From: Enoplolaimus lenunculus
Lineage: Eukaryota; Nematoda; Enoplea; Enoplida; Thoracostomopsidae
Assembly (NCBI GenBank): GCA_030248215.1
Contig: JASANG010003056.1
Coordinates: 1 to 64,000 of the forward strand
DNA length: 64,000 nucleotides
Reading direction: 5' to 3'
The notes below the pieces were generated by a model that saw nothing but the letters and a program-made list of their open reading frames with translations, did no database searches and had not been told where the DNA came from. The translations under genes were made by a program, and so were the position numbers. Shown piece after piece: positions 46,562 to 62,659 of this stretch (position 1 is the first letter of the stretch; every line of letters starts with the position of its first letter).

Positions 46562-48805
46562 TATGTAATTAATTATTTGGAATGTTAGTAAAACAATTTG
46601 ATTTTCTATAATCCAATTGGCATTCAAAAGCGGATTCAAAGGAAGATACGAAATTGGCGCAGATAATCTGAAACCATGGAAATATATGTTTAATACGTTT
46701 TCAAAATTGTAAAATTTCATAACACAAGAAGCGCTTTCGGAAATTTTTGAATTCACCACGGCCAGATTCTCATGTATAAATCTGAGGTATTAGGAATTTT
46801 TAGTTTGCGAAACATTTCGAACTATAGCGAATTTTAAATTAATTTTACGATAGATTTCGAAACAGATTTAATTTAGCCTATTCTGAATTGCTCATAATGT
46901 CGCAAAAATATTAGCAAAGTTGTATACTCTTGTCGGAAGTGTTGACTGAATCTTGGATAATACGAAATATGATTCCAGCAATTAATTTGGTCAACCCATA
47001 AAATTTTTTTATCCTTTAAGTCAGCTTAAAGTTTCAACAAGACAACTTATTGTTTTTTAATCTTCAGTTAATAATTTTCAATCTAACAAACATTCAGTGA
47101 CAACCATCACAAAGTTCAACAACTGAAATAGAAGGAGCAGACACGACTGAGATTCACGACGAGACAAAGGGCAATCAAAAAAAAACAAGTGAAAAACAAC
47201 TTGGCCGTTTGATTCTTTGCCCTAAATATTAACGAAGAAATTTGTTCTAGAAATTGCAAAATATTGCAGTTCACTGCATCGCACAATGCATTCATGTTGT
47301 TAATATTAAATGCGCAAATGAGCAACCTACTACATTCTATTCAATTCTGTCACACTATTGTGACTTATTTGAAACATGTATTGTGTAATGCTATAGTGAC
47401 CCTTACTGTAATGTATCAGTGGTAACATATCGAAAGCAAATTGTGTAATATTCAATAGACGCATCCGATAGCTGGGTTCCAGAAGCATGACTATGTCTTG
47501 CCTACCAAATGTAAGTATCAGCCAACACCCAGTTGGTGGAATTTGTTAAACCTACATATGAGCCTATATTTGTAGTTGCTTCTGTTCGCTTGTTTGAAAA
47601 CATATTAATATGTGTTTGAAATAAGTGTAACACAGTTGAAAAGGCGGGACACAATTTTAGTTACATCTGAAGTATGGTTTTGAGCTTAAGTTAACAGTTG
47701 AAGTCATGTCTCCGCAGCTCAATAACACCAATTACACCATTTAACATGTGTAGTATATACTGTAATAAATCGAAATATTTAGCGCTATGCTGAACCTTTC
47801 GATTAATTTAAATTTCAATGCGTTATGACGCTGCCCCACCCTATGCAGCGCCGTCTAGTGCCTAACCGATTTGTAATTTTTTTCCTGCCATATTTTTACC
47901 CCCCTTTGAGATGCCAAATTTTCCCTATTTTTACGGGATTTCATACAATGAACCAGATGGTAAACTTTGTACGGGAACCAGAAACGGATGTCAACCATAT
48001 ATATAGGGCGACCGTGTGTAAATTAGACTTGAACTAAATGATGAGTATTTCACATTTTTCATATCTGAATATCCGACATTATGTTTTGTGTTTTTAATTG
48101 CTGAACTTTTAAATTTGTTGTTTAAGAACTTTTTTAACTCGTAACTCTCACAGCAGTTCACGGAAGTCAAAATGGTCATTTTTAGAGTTAAAAGAGCGTG
48201 CAATTTAAAAACGGTTGCTTTTATAAGTTTTAGTTAAGTGTGTATTCGGTTTAAACCAATGACATTAAGTGAAACTATTACGACACTTGAAGCTAATTAA
48301 TGTCCGCATAATGCATACATATTTGAGTTATTTGAAGGAAACTGCGTCGGTTTGGTTAGTCTTCGAAAGCTTTGACATTGTGCAACATAATGCAGCATAC
48401 GCCAACGGTTCTGTTGAACTGGATGAATTAGTAGTTCTTTTCGGGATGCTCTTCAAAATATACCATTACCCATATAGAAGTGAACACCGTTGTAGGCTGA
48501 GAGAGTTGAATTAAAAAATTGGAACACTTGCAAGATTAGCCATGCTGCCATGATTGAAGGTCGAAAAATGGTATTTTTCAAGTGCTAAGCATAAGAAATT
48601 ATCGCAACGAGCAAAAACGTGGCCAAGAGCAAAATATGGCAAGGGAAGAATATGGCGAGGGCAAATACGGCACGGCACTGGATTACAACTCAACAAATGT
48701 ATAAAACAAAAATTTTTGACTTGAGGAACCGCACGACAAGTATACAGCTACCATTAACGTTGCATGGATGTATCCTATCGAACACAACATGGTCCAATGT
48801 ATGTA

Positions 48806-48975
48806 TAGAACAGGGCCGTAACAGTAACGTAAGCATATTCCTAAGCCTAGCCCTAAGCCCGAGCATAAGTGTAAAAATGAGCATAAACCTAACCCTAAGC
48901 AGAAAGCAAAAAATCATTTAAAGCTTAAGGTTACCATACTACAGTCCCGCTGAAAAATGTTTCACCTAGGCCCTC
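48806..48975 (+). repeat. CCTAAG-core dispersed repeat, copy 6 (near full length)
   Basis: AGAACAGGGCCGTAACAGTA, a CCTAAG core with GTGTAAAAATGAGC, then TTTAAAGCTTAAGGTTACC and CAGTCCCGCTGAAAAATG. Confidence 0.85.
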
Positions 48976-49430
48976 AACATGTGTCCTATTTAAGGCATAT
49001 TACACATTATGCTAACTGCATAACAAACATCAAATGTGTTAAAATTATGACATTTTGCCTAAATGTCAGTTGCATGTTTTAGCCATTATGGATCATTTAC
49101 AATTTAATATGATCACGTTTATGCAAATTGTATCCAGGATTTCTTCAATTCAGGAGGACATTTACATCGTCCGAAAGTTTATTGCTAGCAAGCATAAACA
49201 AGCGAGAAATTGTTTTTAGTTTCTGCAAGGCAAAAATGCATTATTTTTATCTTTCCGCAAATTTCGGGTAGGTATATACACTACACAGACTGGATTGTGT
49301 TCATCCCAAATCAAATAGGTTGCTTTGGAACAATTTCAACCTTAGAAACTAATTTCGTTTCAGTAAAATTGGTGACAGTTGCAGATCAATATTTGTTATT
49401 TTGGTGCATTACATGCTTAACCAAACTGGT

Positions 49431-49803
49431 TAATCAATCTGGTTAAAATTTTAAAACAATTACGCCTGATATTTGTCTGTTTTGCGATATATTTGTATTA
49501 TCTGTTTGTTTTACATTGTGGATTGCAGAGGCATTGTATATATTGTTTGTGTATCTGTAAACTTTTTACATCAATAATTTTGTTTTAAAATTTTGACTGC
49601 TACAACTCAGTATCGTTGGTTGCCGTTCATTAAACGTCTATTCGAACAGGTGAATAAATCTGGTTAAAATTTGAAACCAATCATGGCTGACTGTTGTTTT
49701 TGGTTATATATTTGTTTTATCAGTTTGTGCTATGTTCTGGGTTGCAGAGGCATTGACTTCAGTCAATCTGTAAATTTTGTACATCAATAATTTTGTTATA
49801 AAA
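49431..49803 (+). repeat. Tandem duplication, about 220-bp unit
   Basis: CAATCTGGTTAAAATTTTAA, TTGCAGAGGCATTG and ACATCAATAATTTTGTT at 49431-49592 recur in the same order at 49652-49803 with moderate divergence. Confidence 0.75.
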
Positions 49804-50391
49804 TATACTTACGACTTAGGGCGGTTACTTTAGTTCAAAAAGTGGCAGCGGTGCTGAAAGAACGATTGTTTTGCGGTCAGGTTCTGCAAAATATGTAGTG
49901 CTAAACAACAACGGTTTGCCATAATACGACCGACGCTTAGAACCCCTTCTTAAACTCATTTTTGGTAGATTCTATAAACTCATTTTGAACTTGTTCCATC
50001 TGCCCTTTGGATGACAGAACCAAAATGGTGCACTGTCTTGTATCGTTTGCTAAAATGCCAAGGGTACATCTTAACGCGCTCAACATACGTATTATGAGCA
50101 ACTTAAAAACATGTTCACAATAGTTTCATAGCACAAAGATGAGATTATTAATAAGATATTTGGCACATTTGCGCATTGCGCAAAATTGGACCATTAGTTT
50201 CATGTTGGGGAATGGTTTCTTTCTAACCGTGATAAATTTTATGTTCAAATAAGGCGTTAAGAATAAGGTTATGCGGTAGTTGTGTTACTTGTTCAGATTG
50301 ATATTTAGTTTTAACTTGGTTAGTAGCTTGTGCTATTAAGTTGTAATATTAAGATATTATATTTATAGGTACACTCGTTTACATAGTAAAA

Positions 50392-53767
<3,376 letters not shown>

Positions 53768-56079
53768 GAATAGTTTATATTCTGAAAATTGCATGGTATA
53801 TATCGCTCGTTAGTGAAGTTTTGTGAATTTTAAAACAGAACATTTCTTGTACCATAATCTTGCTGACAGACTGTTGCAAACACAGGTGTAAATCGGTAAA
53901 GATTTATTACCCGCGTTTCACTTTACCCTTGGAAATGTTATTTTTTACCCGTGGGTATTTCCGTGCAAAATTCTTTTACCCATTTCCTGTCCTTACCTGC
54001 GTCAAATTTCTTCACCGTTACCCACCTTATGTGACTCGCTCTATTTACGTTACAAAAAACTCTATTTATAGCAAGTTTCAAAACAAACCATTAAGTAAAA
54101 AATGTAACACCGGACACTATTGCACATTACACCTATCATCGTTAAAACTTGATAGTTTGCCGATGGGTTATCACTGAATCAAAACATTTGTCTACAAAAT
54201 CGTTGTAGTTGAGAACTGAAGAGTGCACAAATCACATATTTCATTACAGTTTCGCCGCAATTTGTCTCAAGATCTCTTTCAGAAAGTTGTAAGCATATTG
54301 TTCCACGCTAAAGAAAAGATAAACGCTACAGAATCGAGAAGAATGTGAGCAAATGGAATACCATATATTGTTGCTCCCTTTTAAAAAGCCGCAATTATTT
54401 TTCGATTTAACAGCACATTTTAGAAGTGTAAAACTTATTTTTCACTCATATATACAGCGAAAACAGTTTAAAAACTCAGTCTTTCTACATTATCTGGTTT
54501 CAACTATTTTATGAACATTTTGGCGGGTAAAGAATCACCAATCCCCCCCCGCATTGATTTTCGATAAAGTTGAAATAAGTTTTAATAGCAAATTTATTGA
54601 ACTGGTTCGCTCTGTACTCTGGACATGATATATGTTTGTCAACCTTGCTTCATACTTTGGGTGTTGAATGCTTTCTTAAATATGTCCTTATGGTTAGGAT
54701 TTGTTGTTACGCTTTGTTTGTTTGAAAATCTATCCCTAACTGTCAGAATGAGGGCTTTGTGCTGAGAAAATTGTTATAACAGCAGTAGGAATGTTCTCCA
54801 GCAAAAGCAACCGCGCGGTTAACGTTTGATTCGATACGGGAAGATATTTCTATGTCGGCGCCTGCGGTATCTAACTATTGTCTGAAATTGTTTTCTTTTT
54901 CACCGCATGCGTCCGCTGAATTTCAGCGAATTTGTTATTTTTGGTTTTTTTCATCTGTTGTTGGAATTTGTGGAGAATAGCAAAAAAATTGGCTTGATCT
55001 GTTCTAAATAATGTGACAATTGGTATACGTATATTATTAATATATAATACGAACAATTGTATGTTTGAAGTTGGAGCTGAAATAAAAATTTCACTGTAAT
55101 TTAATAGATAGACGTAGTTTTGGACGACCAGGAAGATTGTTTTTAAACGCGCGTTTTTACAACTTCCAAACATGCAGTGCCGGCAAAAGCGTCCCCGAAA
55201 TTTCCCAGTTGAGAGGCGGCCCTTCGGGGGCGGGTTTTTGCAAACTAAAAAATTTTTTCGCTGACCACGAAGTTGTAAAGTTTTAAAACATTTTATTTGT
55301 TTGGCGGGTCGACTATCTTAACGCCGTCCCTGCACGCACTAATGCCATTGCAATAATGCCAAGTCGTTTTGGTTCAGCAGACACTGCTCGTTAAAGTACC
55401 AAAGAGAAGATATTTTATCTCAGAAAGGGTGAAACCTGAATGAAGTCTAAGCCAAGCAAGCCTAAGCATAGATAGGTCTGAACCAAATCGTAAGCAAACA
55501 TTAAGCTTAATGCTCTGGGCTTCTAAATTCCTCAGTTTGCTCTGGGCTTCTAAATTCTTCAGTTTGACTGTTTCGCATTATTTAGGGACAGGCCACTAAC
55601 ATTGACCCATAAAATTTTACTACCAGGAAAAGTGTTTTAAATAATCTAGGACAATATCCACATCCATTATCATCCTAACTCAATTGAAATGACGGTTATA
55701 TGCTTTTCGACACATAATTTACTAAAAAATGTTATTATCTCGCACAGAATCAGTTAGTGTGAATGAGTCAACGCTGCGTTGAATTTTTAACTGAACTTTT
55801 AATTTGAGAATTTTTGAATTTTACAATTCAAATGCAACGTGTGTATATAAACTTGTTTTCGAAATTGAAAATAAGTCTAATGTAAAAGAACAGGCAAGAT
55901 TATAAGCTTAACAACGCTGTTTTGAAATTTTGAGATAACGATCACATTGGCGGATCCAAGTAACTACCCCAAGGCGAATGGTGTTAAACACGAACTCAAA
56001 CCAAAGTTTTGTTTATAAGATTGTATGAAAGTTAGACACAAGACAAACATTCACGTTGGGTTAACGCATTCTGTCTTGT

Positions 56080-56390
56080 GCTGCCGGAGCTTCGCCCAAA
56101 CTTCTACCTGATCCGGAGGTCGATTTTCTGCCGGAGCCAGAGCCGAAGGCAAACTTTCAGTTCCACCCTTAGGAACGCGCTATACTTTACTGTGCCGGAC
56201 GCTGCCGCGCACTGCCGCACGCCACCAAACGCCACCGCGCACCGCCGGACGCCGGCCGCTGCACTCTGCTATACGTTGCTAAAAAAACGCACGCAAAATC
56301 TATTTAATGGCGTGCGACAATTTTATTTATAAACAAATTTCATTGTGTCGTGAGGCGGCGTCCGGCAGTGCGCAGCGAAGATAGCGCAAC
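56080..56390. repeat. GC-rich patch with inverted GCCGGACGC/GCGTCCGGC motifs
   Basis: CCGGACGCTGCCGCGCACTG near 56195 and GGCGGCGTCCGGCAGTGCGC near 56357 are partly inverted copies, with CGCCACC-type repeats between. It stands out sharply from the AT-rich surroundings and may be a folded element remnant. Confidence 0.5.
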
Positions 56391-57202
56391 CCCCACTCTG
56401 TCTGAACTGTTGACAACTAAGATTTATATACGTTGTGAAGTGATGAAAAATTGTTTTAGGATCAAAATTATTATATTATGAAATTGCTTTCGGGGGCGGA
56501 AAAGTGTCAGTTACAAACAGGGCAACAATTTTTTCAAGTAATAAATTTTAATTATCGAAGAGGACTTTGTAACACATTTATATCACGATTTTTAGTTTTT
56601 TCAAAGGTTTAAAACAAAATGTTATTGTTTTTGACTTAAAAAAGCGAAAGTATTATCAATATTTGTATGACAAGTTCATGAAACAACTTTGGATTTTATT
56701 TTTAGTTTAATTTAAATTAACAGTCTCGCACGCAAAATGTAAAACAAAGTCTTGTCATTGCAATTGAACAATCGTTATATAAGAGCTAATATTTTACTTT
56801 ATTTGTTCGGCGTCGGCCCATCAGTCCAAATTTCTACAGACACCATTTAGTGTATTTATATTTTAATACAACTTTTGTGAAACTTAGCAAATTTTCGGCA
56901 CATTATTGTACAATACTTCGCAAATTTGCGTTCACAATTTTAGTAGATACACCCTTGTGTTGTGCCTCTTTCTAGCGACTCTGGCGCAGTACATTTATGT
57001 CGCGGCATAGTGATTTTTATGATATCTGCGTCCCCTATGTCATGATGACGTTTTTTGAAGTTTATAGCTTTTCTAACATTTTTAAAAAATGAGATTATTT
57101 TTGCGACAAAAGCATTAATAATTCATTCATGATACAATACTACCGTTTTGCGATATATATTTCAATAGATCCGAAAAGAATATATGTTGTAGTACCAAAT
57201 CT

Positions 57203-57589
57203 AGTGACCCGAATAAGAGGAGGCGGAGTAAAATAGGAAAGGGTGTCTATTTTGTGTCCCAATCAATAGGAGTCTGTATCTTTAACTTAGAATTAGTATC
57301 CATAAAAAATAAATAGGTAAAGAAAATAAATGGTCTAGACCGCACAGATATGTAACAAGCAATCAGACAGCGGTCACAAGTTCATTAAATCCTGAAAAAA
57401 ATTGACGGACATAACATTATGTTAATCACCGAAAACGTTCTAGAGCAATTCAATTCTGCCGAAACCCAAAGAACACAAAAATAAGATGGTGGGTCCAACT
57501 ATAACTTGGCGTTTGTGGCCGAATAACAAGGAGGAGGCGTCTGAAGAGGCAAAATAAACATCAGTACCCCATCTTATTCGAGTCACTGC
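57203..57589 (-). mobile_element. Non-autonomous element with CCCGAATAAGAGG-type ends, copy C
   Basis: The left end reads GTGACCCGAATAAGAGGAGG; the inverted right end reads AGTGACTCGAATAAGATGGG. The interior shows AAAATAGG and GGAGTCTGTAT in the order of copy A, reversed. Confidence 0.7.
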
Positions 57590-57634
57590 ATTGATTCCAA
57601 GATTATTTATATACTAACTCATTTTAAGCTTTAA

Positions 57635-60437
57635 ATGATGTGTTTTTACATGCTAATTTCGTTGAGACAGCTGTTGTTGTTATTAACGATGTTATGTCAA
57701 ACACGTAAGTTTTCTAGTCTATTTTTGCAGCGTTTAATTGCTGAACGTTTATTCGTGTTCATGTAGCTACTTCGGCCGTCCTGTCAAGCGCTTTTGTAAC
57801 GGGTTCAATTAACTAATTAAGATGAACAGGTAACCAGAGCACACGGTATGTTGTCAACATGATATCCTTGAGTGAAAAATTAAGTCATACACCCTGTGGT
57901 GAATTTTCATTGTGCGTTTCACCTGTCACCAGTTGGTGAACACTGTTGTGGTTTTCGAACCATTGAACGGCGATGTTCGAAACTCAGGCCATTTTTTGTA
58001 TTTTGTGTTTATGCGTCAATTTTGAGTTTCGCAATTGCAGGAATTTCTCAGTTTGAAAACCTATCAAATGCTGAGAATATGGGTCCTTATTTAAACTTAA
58101 CTCAACAAAATTTATCTCATTGTCTAAGTAAAAATCACCCAAAATTTGAAGCACGTTTTTGGTTTAAAATTGCAAATGATTTAAAAAAATTGGCGGAAGG
58201 TTATTGAATTACTTGTAAGCAGACGACCCACTTAAGTATACAATAAAGTTTTTAAGTTTTTTGGCCGCTGTGAGGTACATTTATGTACTAGGCAAGCCTA
58301 GTATGCTGTCACAAGCAACGAGTACCATTTCAGTATTGTTTCAGAAATCTGCTATGCTGAAGTGGATTGCTCAAAGTATCCAGTCGAACAACGAAGTAAG
58401 TGAAAACTTTGAAATGAAGTGAAAAATTTAGTTTCCATATATTTTTGATGGAAATTCAATTTTGTGTTTTTAATTTTAAAAATAAATAAACTAAGAATTG
58501 TTTTAGAGCCATGTCCAGACGGCTGGGTTGCAATTATGTCGCATTGTTATTTAAATACTGGTAGACGTGATACAAAACCTGTGGGTGATGATTTGTGTCT
58601 ACGACATCACGAAGCTGCTCATTTGCCGTATTTCAAAGGCGCCGCCGATTGGGATACTTTTCATTCTTCCAACGTTCAGTAAGCTTGTCCAGGGTTAGGT
58701 ACAATCAATATCCTTGCACTACATGTACTGACTCTACAATTGGATCACCGAGTGGATGCCAATTTTGTATTGGCCTAATGCACGTCCAAATTCTGAATTA
58801 TGTGCAGCATATGTTACAAGTTGGACATTAGTAGAAAGTTACGCTTGGCTTGAAAACTAAGCACGTTTTTTGTATTTTATTAGCCGCCTTTGCCAATGCT
58901 CAGATTAATCAGTTGCACCTACTCTAAGCCAAAACTAAGATATGACTTTAACCAAGTGATATTCAAAATCTTCGCTCATATAAAGAGGAACTGTTTAGAA
59001 TGTGATTTACAAACTCTCACGTTGAAAAATGAGTTGTATTTTTAGAAAGTTGCTGAAATTTAATCCGATTCGCGGTTACTGGATCGGAATGACTGACTCG
59101 AACCAAGAAGGCACGTGGGTGTGGGATGACGGAAGTGTTGTGAATTACAATCGGTGGGCGAAAGATAACCCAGATGAGAAGCCTAGCAGACCGCCTTATA
59201 AGAAATATTCACAAGTCGATTGCGTCAGGTGAATAAGTATTCATGCTTAGAGGAATGCGAAATTTAAAACTGTGGATTTAAGATATATAAAGAATATATG
59301 AACTGAACATGCGATATATATGCTTGCAGTTTTGTATGACAACGTTGAACTATTGTGTATAGCATACAGTGGCCAATGTATTGAACAGGGTCATTACAGT
59401 AGCATAAGCATATTCGTAAACCTAAACCTAAGCGTGAGAATGAACGTATACATAAGCCTAAGCCTAAGCATAAGCCTTAGCAAAAAACAATCTAAACCTT
59501 GAGCTTAGTCTATTGCAGTCTCGTCCCGCAGAATAACGTTCCACCCCTGATCTTTTCATGGGTCCATCCATACTGTTGTGTATGGTTGCAAGTTTCATTT
59601 TGTCATGGTTTAATATGTTGTACACCTGTTGTACATTTTCAAAATGGTATCTAATGAACACCAGAAGAACTAAAACATTTCATTTAACCGCGCATGCACG
59701 CTGTACGTTTTTATCTTTGGTGTCGTCATTTGTTTCCCAAAACGTTATCTGGTGTAGGTACACTACACATGTTTCGTTCAAACTTCCGCAAAATTGTCTC
59801 CAAAAGTTTAACTGACTTCATGGTTGTTCTGTAATTTTTAAATTTTTATAGAACTCAGAAGAAATGGGGTGTCTTCGGCTGGTGGGACGACGCATGTTCG
59901 ATGGTGTCAGGACGCAGAACAGTGTTCAAATGGCCGATCATATGCCAAATGATTGAGTCAAACTTTGTCGGAACGAAGGAAGTCCCTAAGACGTGTCTCA
60001 GTGAAAGAACAATAGAAACAACAACAAAACCAACAACAACAGATGAGCAAAAAACGGATGATCAAACGAACATTGAAAAAACAACAAGCGAAGGAAACGA
60101 CGCAACTCAGTCAAACGTTGTTGAAACAACTAAAACAACAACACAAGAAGAACAAACAACCAACGAACAAGAAAACACGAGAGAGACGACAAGTGTCGAA
60201 GAATCAAAACAAACAACATCAAACAGCAATGAAGAACAAACAACGACAGGTGACGAACAGTCGACGGAAACTAAAGCGAAATCTAGCGATGATGAAAGTA
60301 AATCGAACTCAGCGGAAATAGAAATTGCAAGTGAAGAAGATATGTCGTTCGAACGTCGGATCTCGAGTAGAAAAATTAAAGTAAGAACATCGAGGAGAAA
60401 GTTACAGGCAAATCGGGAACAATCGTCGTGTGGTTGA
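57635..60437 (+). CDS. C-type lectin-like secreted protein with Thr/Glu-rich tail (gene B)
   Basis: Five exons: 57635-57704, 58345-58395, 58507-58678, 59046-59228 and 59852-60437 (353 residues). Exons 2, 3 and 4 are exactly as long as those of gene A (51, 172 and 183 nt) with identical phases, so the two are tandem duplicates. Exon 1 is a signal peptide (LRQLLLLLTMLCQT). Exon 2 has ICYAEVDCSKYP. The CTLD at about residues 42-191 shows PCPDGW, HCYLN, DLCLRH, WIGMTDS, EGTWVWDDG, DNPDEK, VDC, WWDDAC and IICQ. The tail at about 192-353 is Thr/Glu/Gln-rich (TTKPTTTDEQ, EEQTTTGDEQ), then ends in a basic RRISSRKIKVRTSRRK segment; it differs from gene A's acidic tail. A CCTAAG repeat lies in intron 4. 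Its binding partner is unknown. Confidence 0.88.
59378..59575 (+). repeat. CCTAAG-core dispersed repeat, copy 7 (lectin gene B intron 4)
   Basis: TGAACAGGGTCATTACAGTA, a CCTAAG core with GCGTGAGAATGAACG, AATCTAAACCTTGAGCTTAG and CACCCCTGATCTTTTCATGG in family order. Confidence 0.85.
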
Positions 60438-61440
60438 ACTCATAGCGAGGCTAGGGACTGGTTAAAATCATGGTGTAAACGGATAGTAAAAACAACGGAA
60501 ACGAAAACAGATAGTGATCAAAATAACGGAAACGGAAAATGAATATTGAAGCATAAAACTGTCAAAGATGCTTTATTTTTCTGCGAACACAAGAGATGTG
60601 TGCAAATATTAACCGTGTTTTCTATAAACAAAAATGGCAGATGCATCGAAATTTTTAAGTATTTGGATGAATTTTATAATTTTTATTTCAATTCGATAAT
60701 AGCAGCGTGCCTGTAATGAAAAATTGCCAGATATATGTGATTTTTTACAAATTTATAAGGTTAAACTAACAAAATTTATGTAGCAAACATTTTGAACTGT
60801 TGTTATATATAGTCAAAGTTGATAAAGTCGTTGCATAAACGGTTTACTTTGTTGAAATATTTAATTCTATTGCTCTCGAATATACTTCTTTTCCGCAAAT
60901 AAATTTGTTTGGATTTAGTTCTATCATGTTACACTGCGCAGTTCTCCAGGGACATAAAATGGACTTTATTTTCCCGTAATACTTATTAGCCGGAAAACTA
61001 GGCAAAATACAGAATACCACGCAAGAAAAATTTAATAGAGTTCCGAGTAGAAAGCTTTTGCAGCAAATAAAAGCATGGTTTAGCACAAACATTGAAAACT
61101 GCAGATTTCTAGCCAAAAAAAGACAGCCGCGATTCACCATACCACCACACACCCATGACATAAAAACCAATATTTATACCCGCCAGATACCCTTTTCTAA
61201 CTCACTAGCTTTTCACCACTAAGACTCAAAAGAATTTGATCTGTCGCAAAAATATAGTAACTTTGAAATGTTAATTTCTCATTTGTTAATAGAGAGGTCA
61301 AATATTCGACAACTGGTCCAGTCAGTGGAGCAAATACGGATCATCCAACTGTCTGACTCCCTCATAGCCATCGAAGAAAACTCTTTTTGTTTCCACATTA
61401 AGTTTGATAACAATAATTGCGCTTGTATCATCATATGGCC
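60438..61440. other. Spacer after lectin gene B
   Basis: No gene is firmly supported. A minus-strand open frame with a hydrophobic segment and several Cys runs from about 61159 to 60844 behind a GGGTATAAATATT sequence. It could encode a small secreted protein but has no recognisable domain. Confidence 0.35.
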
Positions 61441-61449
61441 CAGAACCCA

Positions 61450-62154
61450 CTAGAGCTGCCAAATGCTTGAAACGCACTTAGGGTTTATCAACCAAACTTG
61501 TGATCCGCTTAACCGAACATTACTCAGCTGTCTAGAATCCACCAGCACTGTCCCGAACAACGAATCGTCAGGTGATATTTTGAAGATGGCAAGGTTGCCA
61601 GCTGAGCGCAGATCTATCTGTTCTAGCTCAGCGAGAGTCGTGTACCATAGCGTCTGAAGTCCGACACGAGGAGGGCCATCCTCATCGTATTGCAAATGTG
61701 ACAGCAACTCGATAAGAGCTCTTAGCGGAAAATTATTCACATCTACCGGCTGCGTAGGGCTCAGTAATAGAAGTACGCTATCGGTACTGGCGCCTTTAGG
61801 CAACTGGGGGTAAGTGGGTAAAGTACGTGAATCATTGAGTAAGCAGGATTCCGAAGGACTTGATGTGAGTTGCGCCCAGCCCTAGAAATATGGAGCCAAA
61901 TGCGGATCAGTGATTTTCACAAGCTTGCAAGTACGTTTCATGGTTCCCTGTTCACCTTTCTCATTCGGTACCCCTTCACCGCTTTCAGGCAGCGTAGACA
62001 ACAGGCCTTGTTGGCCGGTATCAGGTCGAGTTTTTGAGCCAATACTATGTAGAGACCGAGCTATTAGATGAGCCAGTGCATCATCGTAGTAATTCCATTG
62101 AATTACCACAACAAAGTGATGGGACACATTATCCCGTACGATGTATTCAACCTA
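61450..62154 (-). CDS. Unrecognised coding-like segment in a GC-richer block
   Basis: On the minus strand a frame runs from a splice-like acceptor (AATTTTAG) at about 62155 through VEYIVRDN and HFVVVIQWNYYDDALAHL to 61885, meets TAG at 61882-61884, then stays open through GWAQLTSSPSESC and LRALIELLSHLQYDEDGPP to 61450. The TAG sits inside TTCTAG, a good acceptor, and a phase-compatible donor (GGGGTACCG) lies about 95 bases upstream. The stop may therefore be intronic; otherwise the gene is broken. Composition and codon use differ from the AT-rich surroundings. I recognise no family. A further coding-like stretch lies at 62637-62450 on the same strand but could not be joined in phase. Confidence 0.4.
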
Positions 62155-62385
62155 AAATTAAAATTCGTAGCAGTGGATACCAAACCGATCTTCATAAGAC
62201 AAAGGTTCGTTGAAATGCGATGTTGACTGAGGTGGTGCCGTATGGATTGGACAACTATGGCGATCAAGGAAAAAGCATAGGAGTTACTCACTGTGAGTAT
62301 ACGCGGCTTGTGTATGTGCAGAGTGTGTAATGTTAAGACACATACATACTCGTGCACATATACCACCAGAGGAAATTAGGATATC

Positions 62386-62457
62386 GGCCACGTGGTGTAA
62401 TGGGTAGCGCGCTTGACTCGCGAGCGAGAGCTCCGAGGTTCGATTCCCGACGTGGCC
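62386..62457 (+). tRNA. tRNA-like sequence, anticodon CGC by simple folding; possibly a pseudogene
   Basis: A 72-nt cloverleaf: a perfect 7-bp acceptor stem (GGCCACG/CGTGGCC), a D arm GTGT...GCGC with an A box GTGGTGTAATGGGT, an anticodon loop CTCGCGA and a B box GGTTCGATTCC. The anticodon stem has a terminal mismatch and the T stem pairs only with a bulge, so function is uncertain. CGC would read alanine GCG codons, but the G3:U70 pair of alanine tRNAs is absent; the GGCCACG start is more usual for arginine tRNAs. It could also be the head of a SINE. Confidence 0.55.
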
Positions 62458-62659
62458 ATATCTTTCGGAGAAATTAAGGGTAAAACCAATTAGATTCGCA
62501 GTACTTTGGGGAAAAGGGTCGTCCCGACCGTGCAGTTCTGACACTCCAAAAATATACGCAGTGGTACCCTGCGAATTGGTAACAACTTCAAAGGTTAGCA
62601 TCGGGATGAACCCACAGTCAGAATCACCTGTAATCATTGAAGTTCCCCTTCACCGTTTG

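Larger units (their letters stand above)
46562..50391. other. Spacer between divergent lectin genes
   Basis: This is the intergenic region between the starts of the minus-strand and plus-strand lectin genes and could hold promoters for both. It contains one CCTAAG repeat (48806-48975) and a tandem duplication (49431-49803). No further gene is recognised. Confidence 0.5.
53768..57634. other. Gene-free spacer between the tandem lectin genes
   Basis: No gene recognised. It contains a GC-rich patch at 56080-56390 and the CCCGAATAAGAGG-end element at 57203-57589. Confidence 0.5.

Noticed and set aside
57896-58207. Open frame in intron 1 of lectin gene B
   Set aside because: It lies between phase-matched exons and has no recognisable motif.
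60844-61170. Small secreted protein on the minus strand
   Set aside because: It has a hydrophobic segment and a TATA-like box, but no homology or splice support; mentioned only in the spacer entry.
62284-62637. One continuous minus-strand gene of 117 residues
   Set aside because: Its second half is the antisense of the tRNA-like sequence, so at most the first half is coding-like.
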